Source: Allokutzneria sp. NRRL B-24872 (lineage in GTDB: Bacteria > Actinomycetota > Actinomycetes > Mycobacteriales > Pseudonocardiaceae). Taken from it: a DNA stretch of 40,737 nt. The DNA is taken from NCBI RefSeq assembly GCF_002155965.1, contig NZ_MUMH01000050.1, positions 1 through 40,737 on the forward strand. The letters run 5' to 3'. The notes beneath the pieces were generated by a model. The model had not been told where the DNA came from. It was given only the letters and a program-made list of their open reading frames with translations, and did not search any database. Numbering within the stretch: the first letter of the stretch is position 1; every line of letters begins with the position of its first letter. Position numbers and translations under genes: made by a program. Positions 25,001 through 31,781 of this stretch are shown piece by piece.

Positions 25001-26562
25001 TGCTGGCCGGGCTGGACGCGGACTACCGGCTCGGCGTGCTTGACGTCGATCTCGACTACCGCGCGCAGGGCTTCGCGCCGAACACCTACGACGCCATCGT
25101 CGCGACCTCGTTCCGGAGCGCGTTCGTCGACCTCCTGGTGCCCGGCGGGTGGCTCGTGGTGAACGGACCCCGGCCCTGGGAGGACTCGGTCCTGGAGCTT
25201 CCCTCGCTCTTCGCCAAGCGGGTCAAGACCGATCGCGCTGCGGTGAGCGGGTTGGCCGACTTTGTGGCGCTGCGCCTGCCAGAGCACATGATCCCCGCCG
25301 AGATCCAGGTCGTGGACGCGCTTCCGTTGACCGGCAACGGCAAGGTGGACCGCCGCGCGCTCCAGGCGTGGCGGCCGACCCCGGTCGAGTCCGCTGCGTC
25401 GGAGGTGCCCGAGGACGAGCTGGAGGAGGCGCTGGCCAGGCGTTGGGCGGACGCGTTGCAGATCCCGGCGATCGGCCGCACGGAGAGCTTCTTCACCAGG
25501 GGAGCGGACTCGCTGATCATGGCGCGCATGGCCGGGCGCCTGCGCGAAGAGCTGCCCGAGGCGGAGCCAGTACCGTTTGACACTCTGCTCCGGCAGCTGC
25601 TCAACGAACCGACCGTCGCGCAGCTCGCGGCTTTCCTGCGCCGCAAGGCAGAGCCCGAGACGCAGGTCGTCAGCGGCAGCAACGCGGCACTGATTCCCTT
25701 CAGTACCAGCGGCGACGGCCCGGTCCGCGTGCTTTTCCACGCCGGTCTGGGCACGATGGAGTGCTTCCGTCCGCTGGCCGCGCGGCTGGTGGCCCAGGAC
25801 CTCGGCCCGGTGCTCGGTATCGCGATCGCTGACACCGATGTCTACCTGGCGCTCGACCCGACCGAGGTCGTGGGCAAGCTTGCCGACGACTACACCGAGC
25901 GCCTGCTCGCCGAGGGGCACACGCGCTTCCAGCTGATCGGCTACTGCCTCGGCGGCATGTTCGCCACGGAGGTCGCGCGGCGGCTCGCGGAGCGCGGGGT
26001 GGAGGTCGAGGACCTGGTCCTGGTCAGCAGCCACCTGGTGTCCTTCGACATCCAGGACGAGCTGATGTTCGAGACCCTGTTCGTACCGAACCTCGGTATC
26101 ACCTTGGACCAGATCGGGTTCGGTTCGGTCGACCCGCAGGCCGTCTCGGAGCAGTTCCCGCAGCTGGTTCGGGACAACGACGGCCGCGTTCCGGCGGGCT
26201 CGCTCGCGAAGATCGACGACTTCTTCGCGCGGCTCGGCGAGCTGTCGCAGGAGGAGCGCTTCGCGCGCTACGCCGCGGCGGCGTCCATGGTTCCGGAGAT
26301 GGCGATCGGCATGTTCCGCGTCTTCAAGCAGAGCTTCCAATCCGCGCGCTTCGTTCCGCCGCCCTACGTCGGCGACATCAAGTTCCTGTGCCCCACAACG
26401 ACCTTGGCTCCGGGCATGACCGAGCAGATGCTGGAGTTCTGGCGCGACGTCTGCCTCGGTGACTTCACTGTGTCCAATGTGGACGGTAATCACTTCTCGT
26501 GCATGAACGAGCCGCTCGTTGAGCAGGTCTCTGAGGGCATCAAGTTCGGGGGACTTCGTTGA
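22015..26562 (+). CDS. NRPS 2: TubC docking-Cy-A[MT remnant]-PCP-TE
   Basis: The chain has 1515 residues. Residues 1-55 (AGVKLWAEDGKLRYRAPKG) are a TubC-type N-terminal docking domain, expected to accept NRPS 1. A cyclization domain follows (about 70-490; D199, D204, S207). The A domain (about 525-1125) carries the cysteine code DLYNLSLIW. Between its A8 motif (KIRGHRIELGE, near 900) and LPEHMIP (near 1088) lies a roughly 170-residue insert that looks like a shrunken methyltransferase domain without a usable SAM loop. The PCP has GADSL (Ser1166), not the usual GGDSL. The thioesterase (about 1215-1515) has GYCLGG with Cys1311 as nucleophile and GNHFSC with His1493; the usual Asp position is Ser1338. 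It should add the last thiazoline and release the product. Confidence 0.95.
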   Translation: MTTPETLVADLNRAGVKLWAEDGKLRYRAPKGVLTGDLLEALRAGKDAVLSLLQNESGALVPDPAGRNEPFPLTDVQAAYLLGRNDAFGFGGVACHVYVEVSYPTLDEDRLTAAWNRLIERHDMLRAVISTDGYQRVLPEVPKVTVPVTDLRGKPDAQSTLDSIREEFGHHVYDTTQWPLFDLRATRTDEHAVLHVSLDFLIADWASIAMLLGELEALHADPARELPELEMQFRDYLITELKMRETGRYQRDREYWAARLDELPAAPELPMDQRDQAPSFSRKQLRLTAPQWEEFKRRTHSWGLTPSSTVLSAYAAVVERWSQTSRFSLNLTVLNRLPLHPQVHEVVGDFTSVNLLEVDWHAGKTFAERAAVIGTQLFDDLDHRLYSGVEVIRELARRRGREAALMPIVFTSAIGIGNTMTGCFDGFGITQTPQVFIDCQAMDDADGLRVNWDIRDGVFPDGLIDDMFEAFQSLLLRLATSDEAWDATTLDLPWWQIEERRAANSTAAPLPNSLLHEEVFAQAERTPSRVAVIDSRGSVTYADLAARANAVAIALRAAGCAPGSHVAIVMDKGIEQVTAVLGTLLAGAVYLPVDTVQPVLRREAILRDAEVQHVLTQSWVGEGIHVDTLSPVAGPVDGAPGDPDAAAYVIYTSGSTGKPKGVVISHRAAANTIVDINSRFGITADDRVLGVANLGFDLSVYDIFGPLSLGAALVYPEPARRADPSHWADLVAEHGITVWNSVPALMQMLLTYLNVELPSLRLALLSGDWIPTTLPGEASVKLPGMELISLGGATEAAIWSNYHRIDGVPSGWHSIPYGKPLANQGFRVLDALGQDCPVWTVGELCISGAGLAQGYLGDPETTAHRFVTRDGERLYRTGDLGRYRPGGDIEFLGRADTQVKIRGHRIELGEIEAALCEHPAVAAAGVVVSDGALFGVVETARISPAVPDDSRLIRIASAASSTDHAIAAVLHRAAVESDRPLRILELDRERPEVAEVLAGLDADYRLGVLDVDLDYRAQGFAPNTYDAIVATSFRSAFVDLLVPGGWLVVNGPRPWEDSVLELPSLFAKRVKTDRAAVSGLADFVALRLPEHMIPAEIQVVDALPLTGNGKVDRRALQAWRPTPVESAASEVPEDELEEALARRWADALQIPAIGRTESFFTRGADSLIMARMAGRLREELPEAEPVPFDTLLRQLLNEPTVAQLAAFLRRKAEPETQVVSGSNAALIPFSTSGDGPVRVLFHAGLGTMECFRPLAARLVAQDLGPVLGIAIADTDVYLALDPTEVVGKLADDYTERLLAEGHTRFQLIGYCLGGMFATEVARRLAERGVEVEDLVLVSSHLVSFDIQDELMFETLFVPNLGITLDQIGFGSVDPQAVSEQFPQLVRDNDGRVPAGSLAKIDDFFARLGELSQEERFARYAAAASMVPEMAIGMFRVFKQSFQSARFVPPPYVGDIKFLCPTTTLAPGMTEQMLEFWRDVCLGDFTVSNVDGNHFSCMNEPLVEQVSEGIKFGGLR

Positions 26563-28346
26563 GTGACAGCGGTATGAAGCCTGTGTCCGACCTGGTCGGG
26601 CTCTCGCCGGGAGTGCGCGGCCAGCTCACGCGGGCACTGGCGCTCGGGGCTCTCGGCGGAGCCGCCGGGGTCGCGGGTTACGTGTGCGTGGCGATGGCAG
26701 TCGGCGAACTGTTCGCCGCGCAGCCCTCGGGCTCCGCGCTCGCGTGGTGGGTCAGCTTCGCCTTGGTGGGCCTCGTCGTCTCGTTCGGGTCGCGGTGGCT
26801 GGCCGAGCAGGTCGCCCACCACGCGAGCTTCGAACTCGAAGTCGTGCTCCGCCGCCGTCTCGCCGACGCGCTCGCGAAGATGCCGCTCGGCGTCGTCCAG
26901 CGACTGGGGTCCGGGCGGATCAAGAAGGTCATGCAGGACGACGTCGCCGCGCTGCACAACGTGGTGGCCGACTCCATGCCGTTCTTCGGAGCCGTTGCGG
27001 CACAACCGATCGCGGCCCTCATCGCGCTCGGCGTCGTGCAGTGGAAGCTGCTCATCGTCGTCCTGCTCGTGGTGCCGGTGGCGATGGTCTCGTTCTCGCT
27101 GATGGCTCGCGACTACACCACGCAGCGCGCGAAGTACAACGACGCCAACGAGAACGTCAACGCCGCCGTCGTGGAGTTCGTCCAGGGCATGCCCGTGGTC
27201 CGCACCTTCGACGACGGCCGCACCTCGTTCCGCCGCTTCTCCGATTCGGTGGACGCGTTCACCGAGGCCATCGGCGCGTGGACCGCGACATCGCGCACGG
27301 CTTCGGTGTTCAACAAGCTCGTGATCGTGCCGCTGCCGACGCTGCTGGTGATCGCGGCGGCGGGCGTTCCGATGCTCGCGCTCGACTGGATCAGCGCGCC
27401 GGAGCTGTTGCTGGGCTTGCTGATCGGCGCGATGCCCATCGAGGCGATCTCGCCGCTGATGCACTTGACCAACTACGTCAACGACTCCAAGGCCGGGGCC
27501 GTGCGGATCGGCGAACTCCTCGCGATCCCGCCACTTCCGGAGCCCGCCGAGCCGCGCCTTCCGTCGGGCTCCTCGGTGTCGCTGAGCGGCGTGACCTTCA
27601 GCTACTCCACGGATCGCGGCGCGCCGGTGCTGGATGACGTGGACATCGACATCCCGGCGGGCACGGTGTGCGCGCTGGTCGGTCCTTCGGGTTCCGGAAA
27701 GTCCACTGTGGCCAGGCTCATCCCGCGTTTCTACGACGTGGACGAGGGTTCCGTTCTCGTCGGCGGCGTCGATGTCCGAGACATGCGCAGCGAGGACCTG
27801 CTCCAGCACGTCGCGCTGGTCTTCCAGGACCCGTTCCTGATCGAAGGCACCATCGCGGAGAACATCCGGCTCGGCAAGCCCGGGGCGACCGACGCCGAGG
27901 TCGAGGCCGCCGCCCGGGCCGCCGCGGCGCACGACTTCATCGTCACCGAGCTCCAGGACGGCTACGACAGCCAGGTCGGCGAGCGCGGAGGACGGCTCTC
28001 CGGCGGCCAGCGCCAGCGGATCACCATCGCCAGGGCGATCCTGTCCGATGCGCAGATCGTCGTGCTCGACGAGGCGACGGCGTTCACGGACCCGGAGAGC
28101 GAGGCCGCGATCCAGGACGCCATCGCCCGCCTCACCAAAGGCCGCACTGTCCTGGTGATCGCGCACCGACTGTCCACTGTGGTCGATGTGGACCAGATCG
28201 TGGTGCTGGACAACGGCAAGGTCGCGGAGCGCGGCAAGCACGCTGACTTGGTGGCAGCGAACGGGCGCTACGCGGCGCTGTGGGCTCGGCACGAACAGGC
28301 TTCTTCGTGGGGCCTCACCGGCAACCGTAAGGACGTGAAGCTGTGA
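26559..28346 (+). CDS. ABC half-transporter, IrtA/YbtP-like
   Basis: The 595-residue fusion of a six-helix membrane domain (about 30-320) and an ABC ATPase (about 345-580). Visible are GPSGSGKST, LSGGQRQRITIARAIL and Walker B IVVLDEATAF; the DEATAFTDPESE form is typical of YbtP and IrtA, which import Fe-yersiniabactin and mycobactin, despite an exporter-like fold. The TTG start at 26559 overlaps the NRPS 2 stop and has GGGGGAC upstream; an ATG at 26574 is the alternative. It should pair with the next gene product as a heterodimer. Import of the metal-loaded product is the family-based guess; export is not excluded. Confidence 0.9.
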   Translation: MSDSGMKPVSDLVGLSPGVRGQLTRALALGALGGAAGVAGYVCVAMAVGELFAAQPSGSALAWWVSFALVGLVVSFGSRWLAEQVAHHASFELEVVLRRRLADALAKMPLGVVQRLGSGRIKKVMQDDVAALHNVVADSMPFFGAVAAQPIAALIALGVVQWKLLIVVLLVVPVAMVSFSLMARDYTTQRAKYNDANENVNAAVVEFVQGMPVVRTFDDGRTSFRRFSDSVDAFTEAIGAWTATSRTASVFNKLVIVPLPTLLVIAAAGVPMLALDWISAPELLLGLLIGAMPIEAISPLMHLTNYVNDSKAGAVRIGELLAIPPLPEPAEPRLPSGSSVSLSGVTFSYSTDRGAPVLDDVDIDIPAGTVCALVGPSGSGKSTVARLIPRFYDVDEGSVLVGGVDVRDMRSEDLLQHVALVFQDPFLIEGTIAENIRLGKPGATDAEVEAAARAAAAHDFIVTELQDGYDSQVGERGGRLSGGQRQRITIARAILSDAQIVVLDEATAFTDPESEAAIQDAIARLTKGRTVLVIAHRLSTVVDVDQIVVLDNGKVAERGKHADLVAANGRYAALWARHEQASSWGLTGNRKDVKL

Positions 28347-30079
28347 AGCGCATCCGGTCCCTGATGATGCTGGCTGCGGGCCCGTATGCGCCGCAGTTCC
28401 GCGCGACACTGCGTACCTCGGTGATCGCCTCGGTGGTGCAGGCCGGCGCCTACGCGACCTTCATCCCGTTGCTGGCCGCCCTGTCGGCCGGGCGCATCGG
28501 TGAGGCTTGGGCGTGGGTCGGCGCGCTCGCCGTGCTCGTGATCATCGAGGGCGTGCTCCGCGTTCGGGAGAGCGCCTTCACCTACGACTACTGGCACCTC
28601 GTCACCGGAGCAACGCGAACCCGGCTCGGCGAGAGACTCCGTTCCATGCCGCAGCAGGAACTCAACCGCCGCGCGGCCGGAGACCTCACGACCGTTGTCG
28701 GCAGCAACGTCACGAGCGCGGCCACCGGGATCTCCTCGTTCTCCACGTTGTTCGTCCAGCTGGTGACCGTGCCCGCGCTGCTCGGTGTCGTCGTGCTGGT
28801 CGTGGACTGGCGGCTCGGCCTGGTGCTCGTCGCGGCGACCATCGCTTCGATCCCGTTGGTGCGCAAGCTCCGCGCGCTGTCCAACGCCGGGTTCCGGCGC
28901 GTTGACGAGGCGAACGCGGGCGCGGCCAGCCGGATCGTCGAGTACGTCCAGGGGCTGCCGGTCTTCAAGGCCACCGGCCAGGCGGGCGCGGACTCCGAGC
29001 GCTTGGTGTCGGTGTTCACCCATCAGCAGGAGGCGAACGCGGTGTCCAACCGCTCCGCCTCGGTTCCCGTTGCGGCGCTTCAGTTCTTGGTCCAGGTCGC
29101 GGTCGTGGCACTGGTGTCCTTGGGGTCGGCGTTCGTGCTCGACGCGCGGTTGTCCCTGCCACTGCTGCTCGCCGTGGTCGTCGCCGCCGCGCGCTTCGCT
29201 GAGCCGCTCGGGGCCGCCGTCACCATGACCAAGCTCTTCGAGATGGCCGAGGCCGCGCTGAGCCGCATCGGTTCCGTGCTCGCCGTCGAGCCCCTGCCCG
29301 TGCGATCGGGAGGGATCGCGCCCACGTCCTTCGACATCGCCTTCGAGAAGGTCGGCTTCACCTACGACGGGCGCACGTCCCCGGTGCTGCACGAGGTCGA
29401 TCTCGTTGTCCCGGAACGCAGTCTCACCGCGCTCGTCGGCCCGTCCGGCTCCGGGAAGACCACCGTGACCAAGCTGATCACCCGCTTCGCCGACCCCCAG
29501 TCCGGCGTGATCAGGATCGGCGGGGTGGACGTCGGCTCCCTCGACCCCGCCGAGCTGCTGCGCCACATCGCCGTGGTGTTCCAGGACGTCCACCTCTTCG
29601 ACGACACCATCCTGGCCAACATCGCGATGGGTCGCCCCGACGCTTCCGAGGAGGAGGTCGTCGAGGCCGCCCGCGCCGCCAACGTGCACGCCTTCATCTC
29701 CCGGCTGCCGCAGGGCTACCAGACGCGGGTCGGCGAGATCGGCTCCGCGCTCTCCGGCGGCGAACGCCAGCGCATCTCCATCGCGCGCGCCATCCTCAAG
29801 GACGCCCCCGTCGTGCTGCTCGACGAGCCCACCGCCGCGCTCGACACCGAATCCGAAGTCGTTGTGCAGCAGGCGATCGACAACCTCGTGCGCGGCAAGA
29901 CCGTCGTGGTGATCGCCCACCGTCTGTCCACTGTGGTCGGTGCTGACCAGATCGTGGTGATCGACGGCGGCACCGTCGCGCAGCGCGGCACACACGAAGA
30001 CCTCATCACCCAACCCGGCCGCTACGCCGACATGTGGTCCGCCCAGCTCCGCGCCCGCGACTGGCAGGTCCCCGCCTAG
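28343..30079 (+). CDS. ABC half-transporter, IrtB/YbtQ-like
   Basis: The 578-residue partner of the preceding transporter: membrane domain about 20-310 and ATPase about 330-570 with GPSGSGKTT, LSGGERQRISIARAIL and VVLLDEPTAALDTESE. Both nucleotide sites of the pair look complete from the Walker A, signature and Walker B motifs. The GTG start overlaps the previous stop (GTGA). It is the last gene of the rightward operon; a 63-base near-palindrome begins 66 bases after the stop and may help terminate transcription. Confidence 0.9.
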   Translation: MKRIRSLMMLAAGPYAPQFRATLRTSVIASVVQAGAYATFIPLLAALSAGRIGEAWAWVGALAVLVIIEGVLRVRESAFTYDYWHLVTGATRTRLGERLRSMPQQELNRRAAGDLTTVVGSNVTSAATGISSFSTLFVQLVTVPALLGVVVLVVDWRLGLVLVAATIASIPLVRKLRALSNAGFRRVDEANAGAASRIVEYVQGLPVFKATGQAGADSERLVSVFTHQQEANAVSNRSASVPVAALQFLVQVAVVALVSLGSAFVLDARLSLPLLLAVVVAAARFAEPLGAAVTMTKLFEMAEAALSRIGSVLAVEPLPVRSGGIAPTSFDIAFEKVGFTYDGRTSPVLHEVDLVVPERSLTALVGPSGSGKTTVTKLITRFADPQSGVIRIGGVDVGSLDPAELLRHIAVVFQDVHLFDDTILANIAMGRPDASEEEVVEAARAANVHAFISRLPQGYQTRVGEIGSALSGGERQRISIARAILKDAPVVLLDEPTAALDTESEVVVQQAIDNLVRGKTVVVIAHRLSTVVGADQIVVIDGGTVAQRGTHEDLITQPGRYADMWSAQLRARDWQVPA

Positions 30080-30130
30080 AAAACACTCCCACCCACATCA
30101 CGTAGCCACAACGCGAGCGCCCGCGCCGAA

Positions 30131-30215
30131 GTGGTCTACACCACTCCCGTTTCGTACCGAAAGCGGGAAACAGAGCGCTCCCAACAGCCGCTTGGAGTAC
30201 GAAACGGGTACTTGG
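30131..30215 (+). repeat. 85-bp palindromic element, copy 1
   Basis: A 63-base imperfect palindrome (30146-30208) has perfect 12-base arms, CCCGTTTCGTAC and GTACGAAACGGG. Inside are AAGCGG/CCGCTT and a central GAGCGCTC. Flanks GTGGTCTA and TTGGC are shared with the inverted copy at 40653-40737, so the repeat unit is about 85 bases. It would fold into a long hairpin in DNA or RNA. It lies just after the transporter gene and may act as a terminator, or be a dispersed REP/MITE-like element; no transposase is visible. Confidence 0.8.
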
Positions 30216-30259
30216 CACGCCCGGCGCACGTTGGGCGAGCGCGGGGGCGAGGTCCTGAA

Positions 30260-30273
30260 TGACTCATTAGTCA
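30260..30273. repeat. Short palindrome TGACTCATTAGTCA
   Basis: An inverted repeat TGACT-CATT-AGTCA lies in an AT-richer non-coding stretch (about 30250-30480). The stretch between this and the small open frame at 30372 holds nothing else I can name. The site could be a protein-binding site or part of a dispersed repeat. Confidence 0.35.
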
Positions 30274-30371
30274 AGTTCGCTCTTGTGCGCCAAGCGGTTG
30301 GGGCAGGAGTTCGCAGGTCAGCATAGGGCTTCAGCGCGACTTCTGGCCTGCCTCGCGGAGCGAGGGGCGTC

Positions 30372-30473
30372 ATGAAAGCCTTTCCAGTCGCCGCTGCTCC
30401 AAAGGATCAGATGGCGCTACTGTCGTGGCTGATCTTGCGCTATGAAGAGGCCAAGGGGACCGATTCTTGTTAG
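30372..30473 (+). CDS. Possible 33-residue small protein or gene remnant
   Basis: An ATG at 30372 with GAGGGGCG just upstream opens a 33-codon frame ending at TAG 30471-30473. The C-terminal part (LLSWLILRYEEAKG) looks like a real helical segment rather than random high-GC translation, and its codons are less GC-biased than those of neighbours. It could be a short protein or the end of a decayed gene. I do not recognise it. Confidence 0.25.
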   Translation: MKAFPVAAAPKDQMALLSWLILRYEEAKGTDSC

Positions 30474-30502
30474 GCCGCCCCACGTGCGTAGCTCCTGAGG
30501 AA

Positions 30503-30537
30503 CACCGCTCCACCCTGAACGTCAGGGTGGAGCGGTG
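30503..30537. terminator. Strong hairpin, probable terminator
   Basis: A perfect 16-base stem, CACCGCTCCACCCTGA and its complement, with a three-base ACG loop, lies 12 bases beyond the stop codon of the leftward flavin-reductase-like/Imm1 gene. No clear U-tract follows on either strand, as is common for actinobacterial terminators. It could stop transcription from both sides. Confidence 0.75.
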
Positions 30538-30549
30538 GCATGCCTGCGG

Positions 30550-31413
30550 CTAGCGTAGTCGTTGCCAAGCAACGGTTTCAGGGCGCATTCCAGTCACGGC
30601 GAACTCGTGTACTGCAGCGCGAATCTGGACCAGAGGGATGACGGTGTTGTTCGGGAAGTCGTGCCCGACGCCCATGTAGCTGTATGACACCGCTTCCCAT
30701 TCGGAGTTTTCCGGGGCGCGGCTGGCCCACACGCCGTCGTCGTCGCCGCATTGCATGACCCCGACGTCGAGGCCGCCGCCGAGGCCGACGAACAGCTCGA
30801 TGGGCGGAGGGTAGTTCTCCAGGTCGGTGGCGCGGAACAGCGCGACCATCACCGCTCCGGGCTGAGCAGCGAGGCGGGTCAGTAGCTCGTCGGTGGCCTC
30901 GGCCCCGTCGAGTACTTCCCCGTCCTCGTCGCGGACGTCGTACCAGGCGTGCAAGACGGCGGTCACGGCGTGTTCCTCCTGAAAGTCGATCAGCTTGGCC
31001 CACGTCGGGGTGACCACGATCCGGACCATGCCCTGGTAGAGCGAGCGGACCTCGGCCTCCCACTCGACGCGCTGCGCGGGCGACATGGCGTAGCTGCCGT
31101 TCATCCGGAGGTACTCCTCGGGGATGCCGTCGACCACGTCCAGCTCGGCGCGCCCGCGGATGAGCAGGATCTTGGGCGGGTGCACCTCGACGTCGACGGT
31201 CAGCGCGACGGCCGGGTTCGCCCGCAGGGAGTGCAGTTTCGGCGCGTTGGTCGAGGTGCACATGACGATCTCCGAACCGTTCCAGGTGAACGCGATCGGG
31301 ACGGTGCGGGGTGTGCCGTCCTTGGCCACGTAGGCGAGGCGGGTGATGTCGCGGGCCAGCAACTCCTGGCTACCCGGGCGGTTCAGGACCTCGATGACGT
31401 CGTTGTGCTCCAT
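30550..31413 (-). CDS. Pyridoxamine 5'-phosphate oxidase-like domain fused to an Imm1-type immunity domain
   Basis: Residues 1-145 have the split-barrel flavin/F420-binding pattern of PPOX family proteins (LARDITRLAYVAKDGTPRTV, WAKLIDF at the end). Residues 150-287 resemble Imm1 immunity proteins, with VLHAWYDV at the start and a FAVTGMRPETVAWQ tail. The junction is unusual: the codons joining the domains spell AGGAGGA (30974-30980) seven bases before a GTG (30966) that would be the natural start of an Imm1 gene. So the fusion reads through what looks like the Imm1 ribosome site, and a separate 138-residue Imm1 protein may also be made. No toxin gene is nearby. Short gaps (three to 15 bases) link it to the upstream HIT and ATPase genes. 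Confidence 0.75.
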   Translation of the reverse strand: MEHNDVIEVLNRPGSQELLARDITRLAYVAKDGTPRTVPIAFTWNGSEIVMCTSTNAPKLHSLRANPAVALTVDVEVHPPKILLIRGRAELDVVDGIPEEYLRMNGSYAMSPAQRVEWEAEVRSLYQGMVRIVVTPTWAKLIDFQEEHAVTAVLHAWYDVRDEDGEVLDGAEATDELLTRLAAQPGAVMVALFRATDLENYPPPIELFVGLGGGLDVGVMQCGDDDGVWASRAPENSEWEAVSYSYMGVGHDFPNNTVIPLVQIRAAVHEFAVTGMRPETVAWQRLR

Positions 31414-31428
31414 GCCCCTGGGACGGAG

Positions 31429-31779
31429 CTAGCCCCGAGTTCTCGACACAGAAGTCCAAGGCAGCGCCAAACCATCACCCGCCACACGCGGCACCAGGTG
31501 AACGTGCAGGTGGAACACGGTTTGCGTGGCGTCGGCACCCTTCGAAGTGATCAAGTTCGCCGCGGGCAGCTCCGCCATCAGCTCGGCAGCGCACCGCATC
31601 ACGGCCGCCGTCACGTCAGGGTCGGAGCCCGCGTCCTCGACGTGCACGCGCGGCAGGACGAGCACGTGCCCCTCGTTGACCGCGCCGTGCGGACGGATCG
31701 CGACGGCCTCCGGCCACTCCGCGAGCACCACGGCGGGCGCCCGCCCGGCGACGATGGAACAGAACACGCAGCTCTGCAC
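31429..31779 (-). CDS. HIT family nucleotide-binding protein
   Basis: The 116-residue protein has CVFCSIV near the N-terminus (the CxxC zinc-type start of Hint-like proteins), HGAVNEGHVLVLPRVHVED, and the histidine triad HLHVHLVP near residues 90-97. HIT proteins hydrolyse or bind nucleotide phosphoramidates and dinucleotides. I chose GTG 31779; a TTG at 31785 overlapping the upstream stop is the alternative. It follows the ATPase gene directly and precedes the flavin-reductase-like/Imm1 gene by 15 bases, so the three probably form one transcript. A shared function is not obvious. Confidence 0.82.
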   Translation of the reverse strand: MQSCVFCSIVAGRAPAVVLAEWPEAVAIRPHGAVNEGHVLVLPRVHVEDAGSDPDVTAAVMRCAAELMAELPAANLITSKGADATQTVFHLHVHLVPRVAGDGLALPWTSVSRTRG

Positions 31780-31781
31780 GC

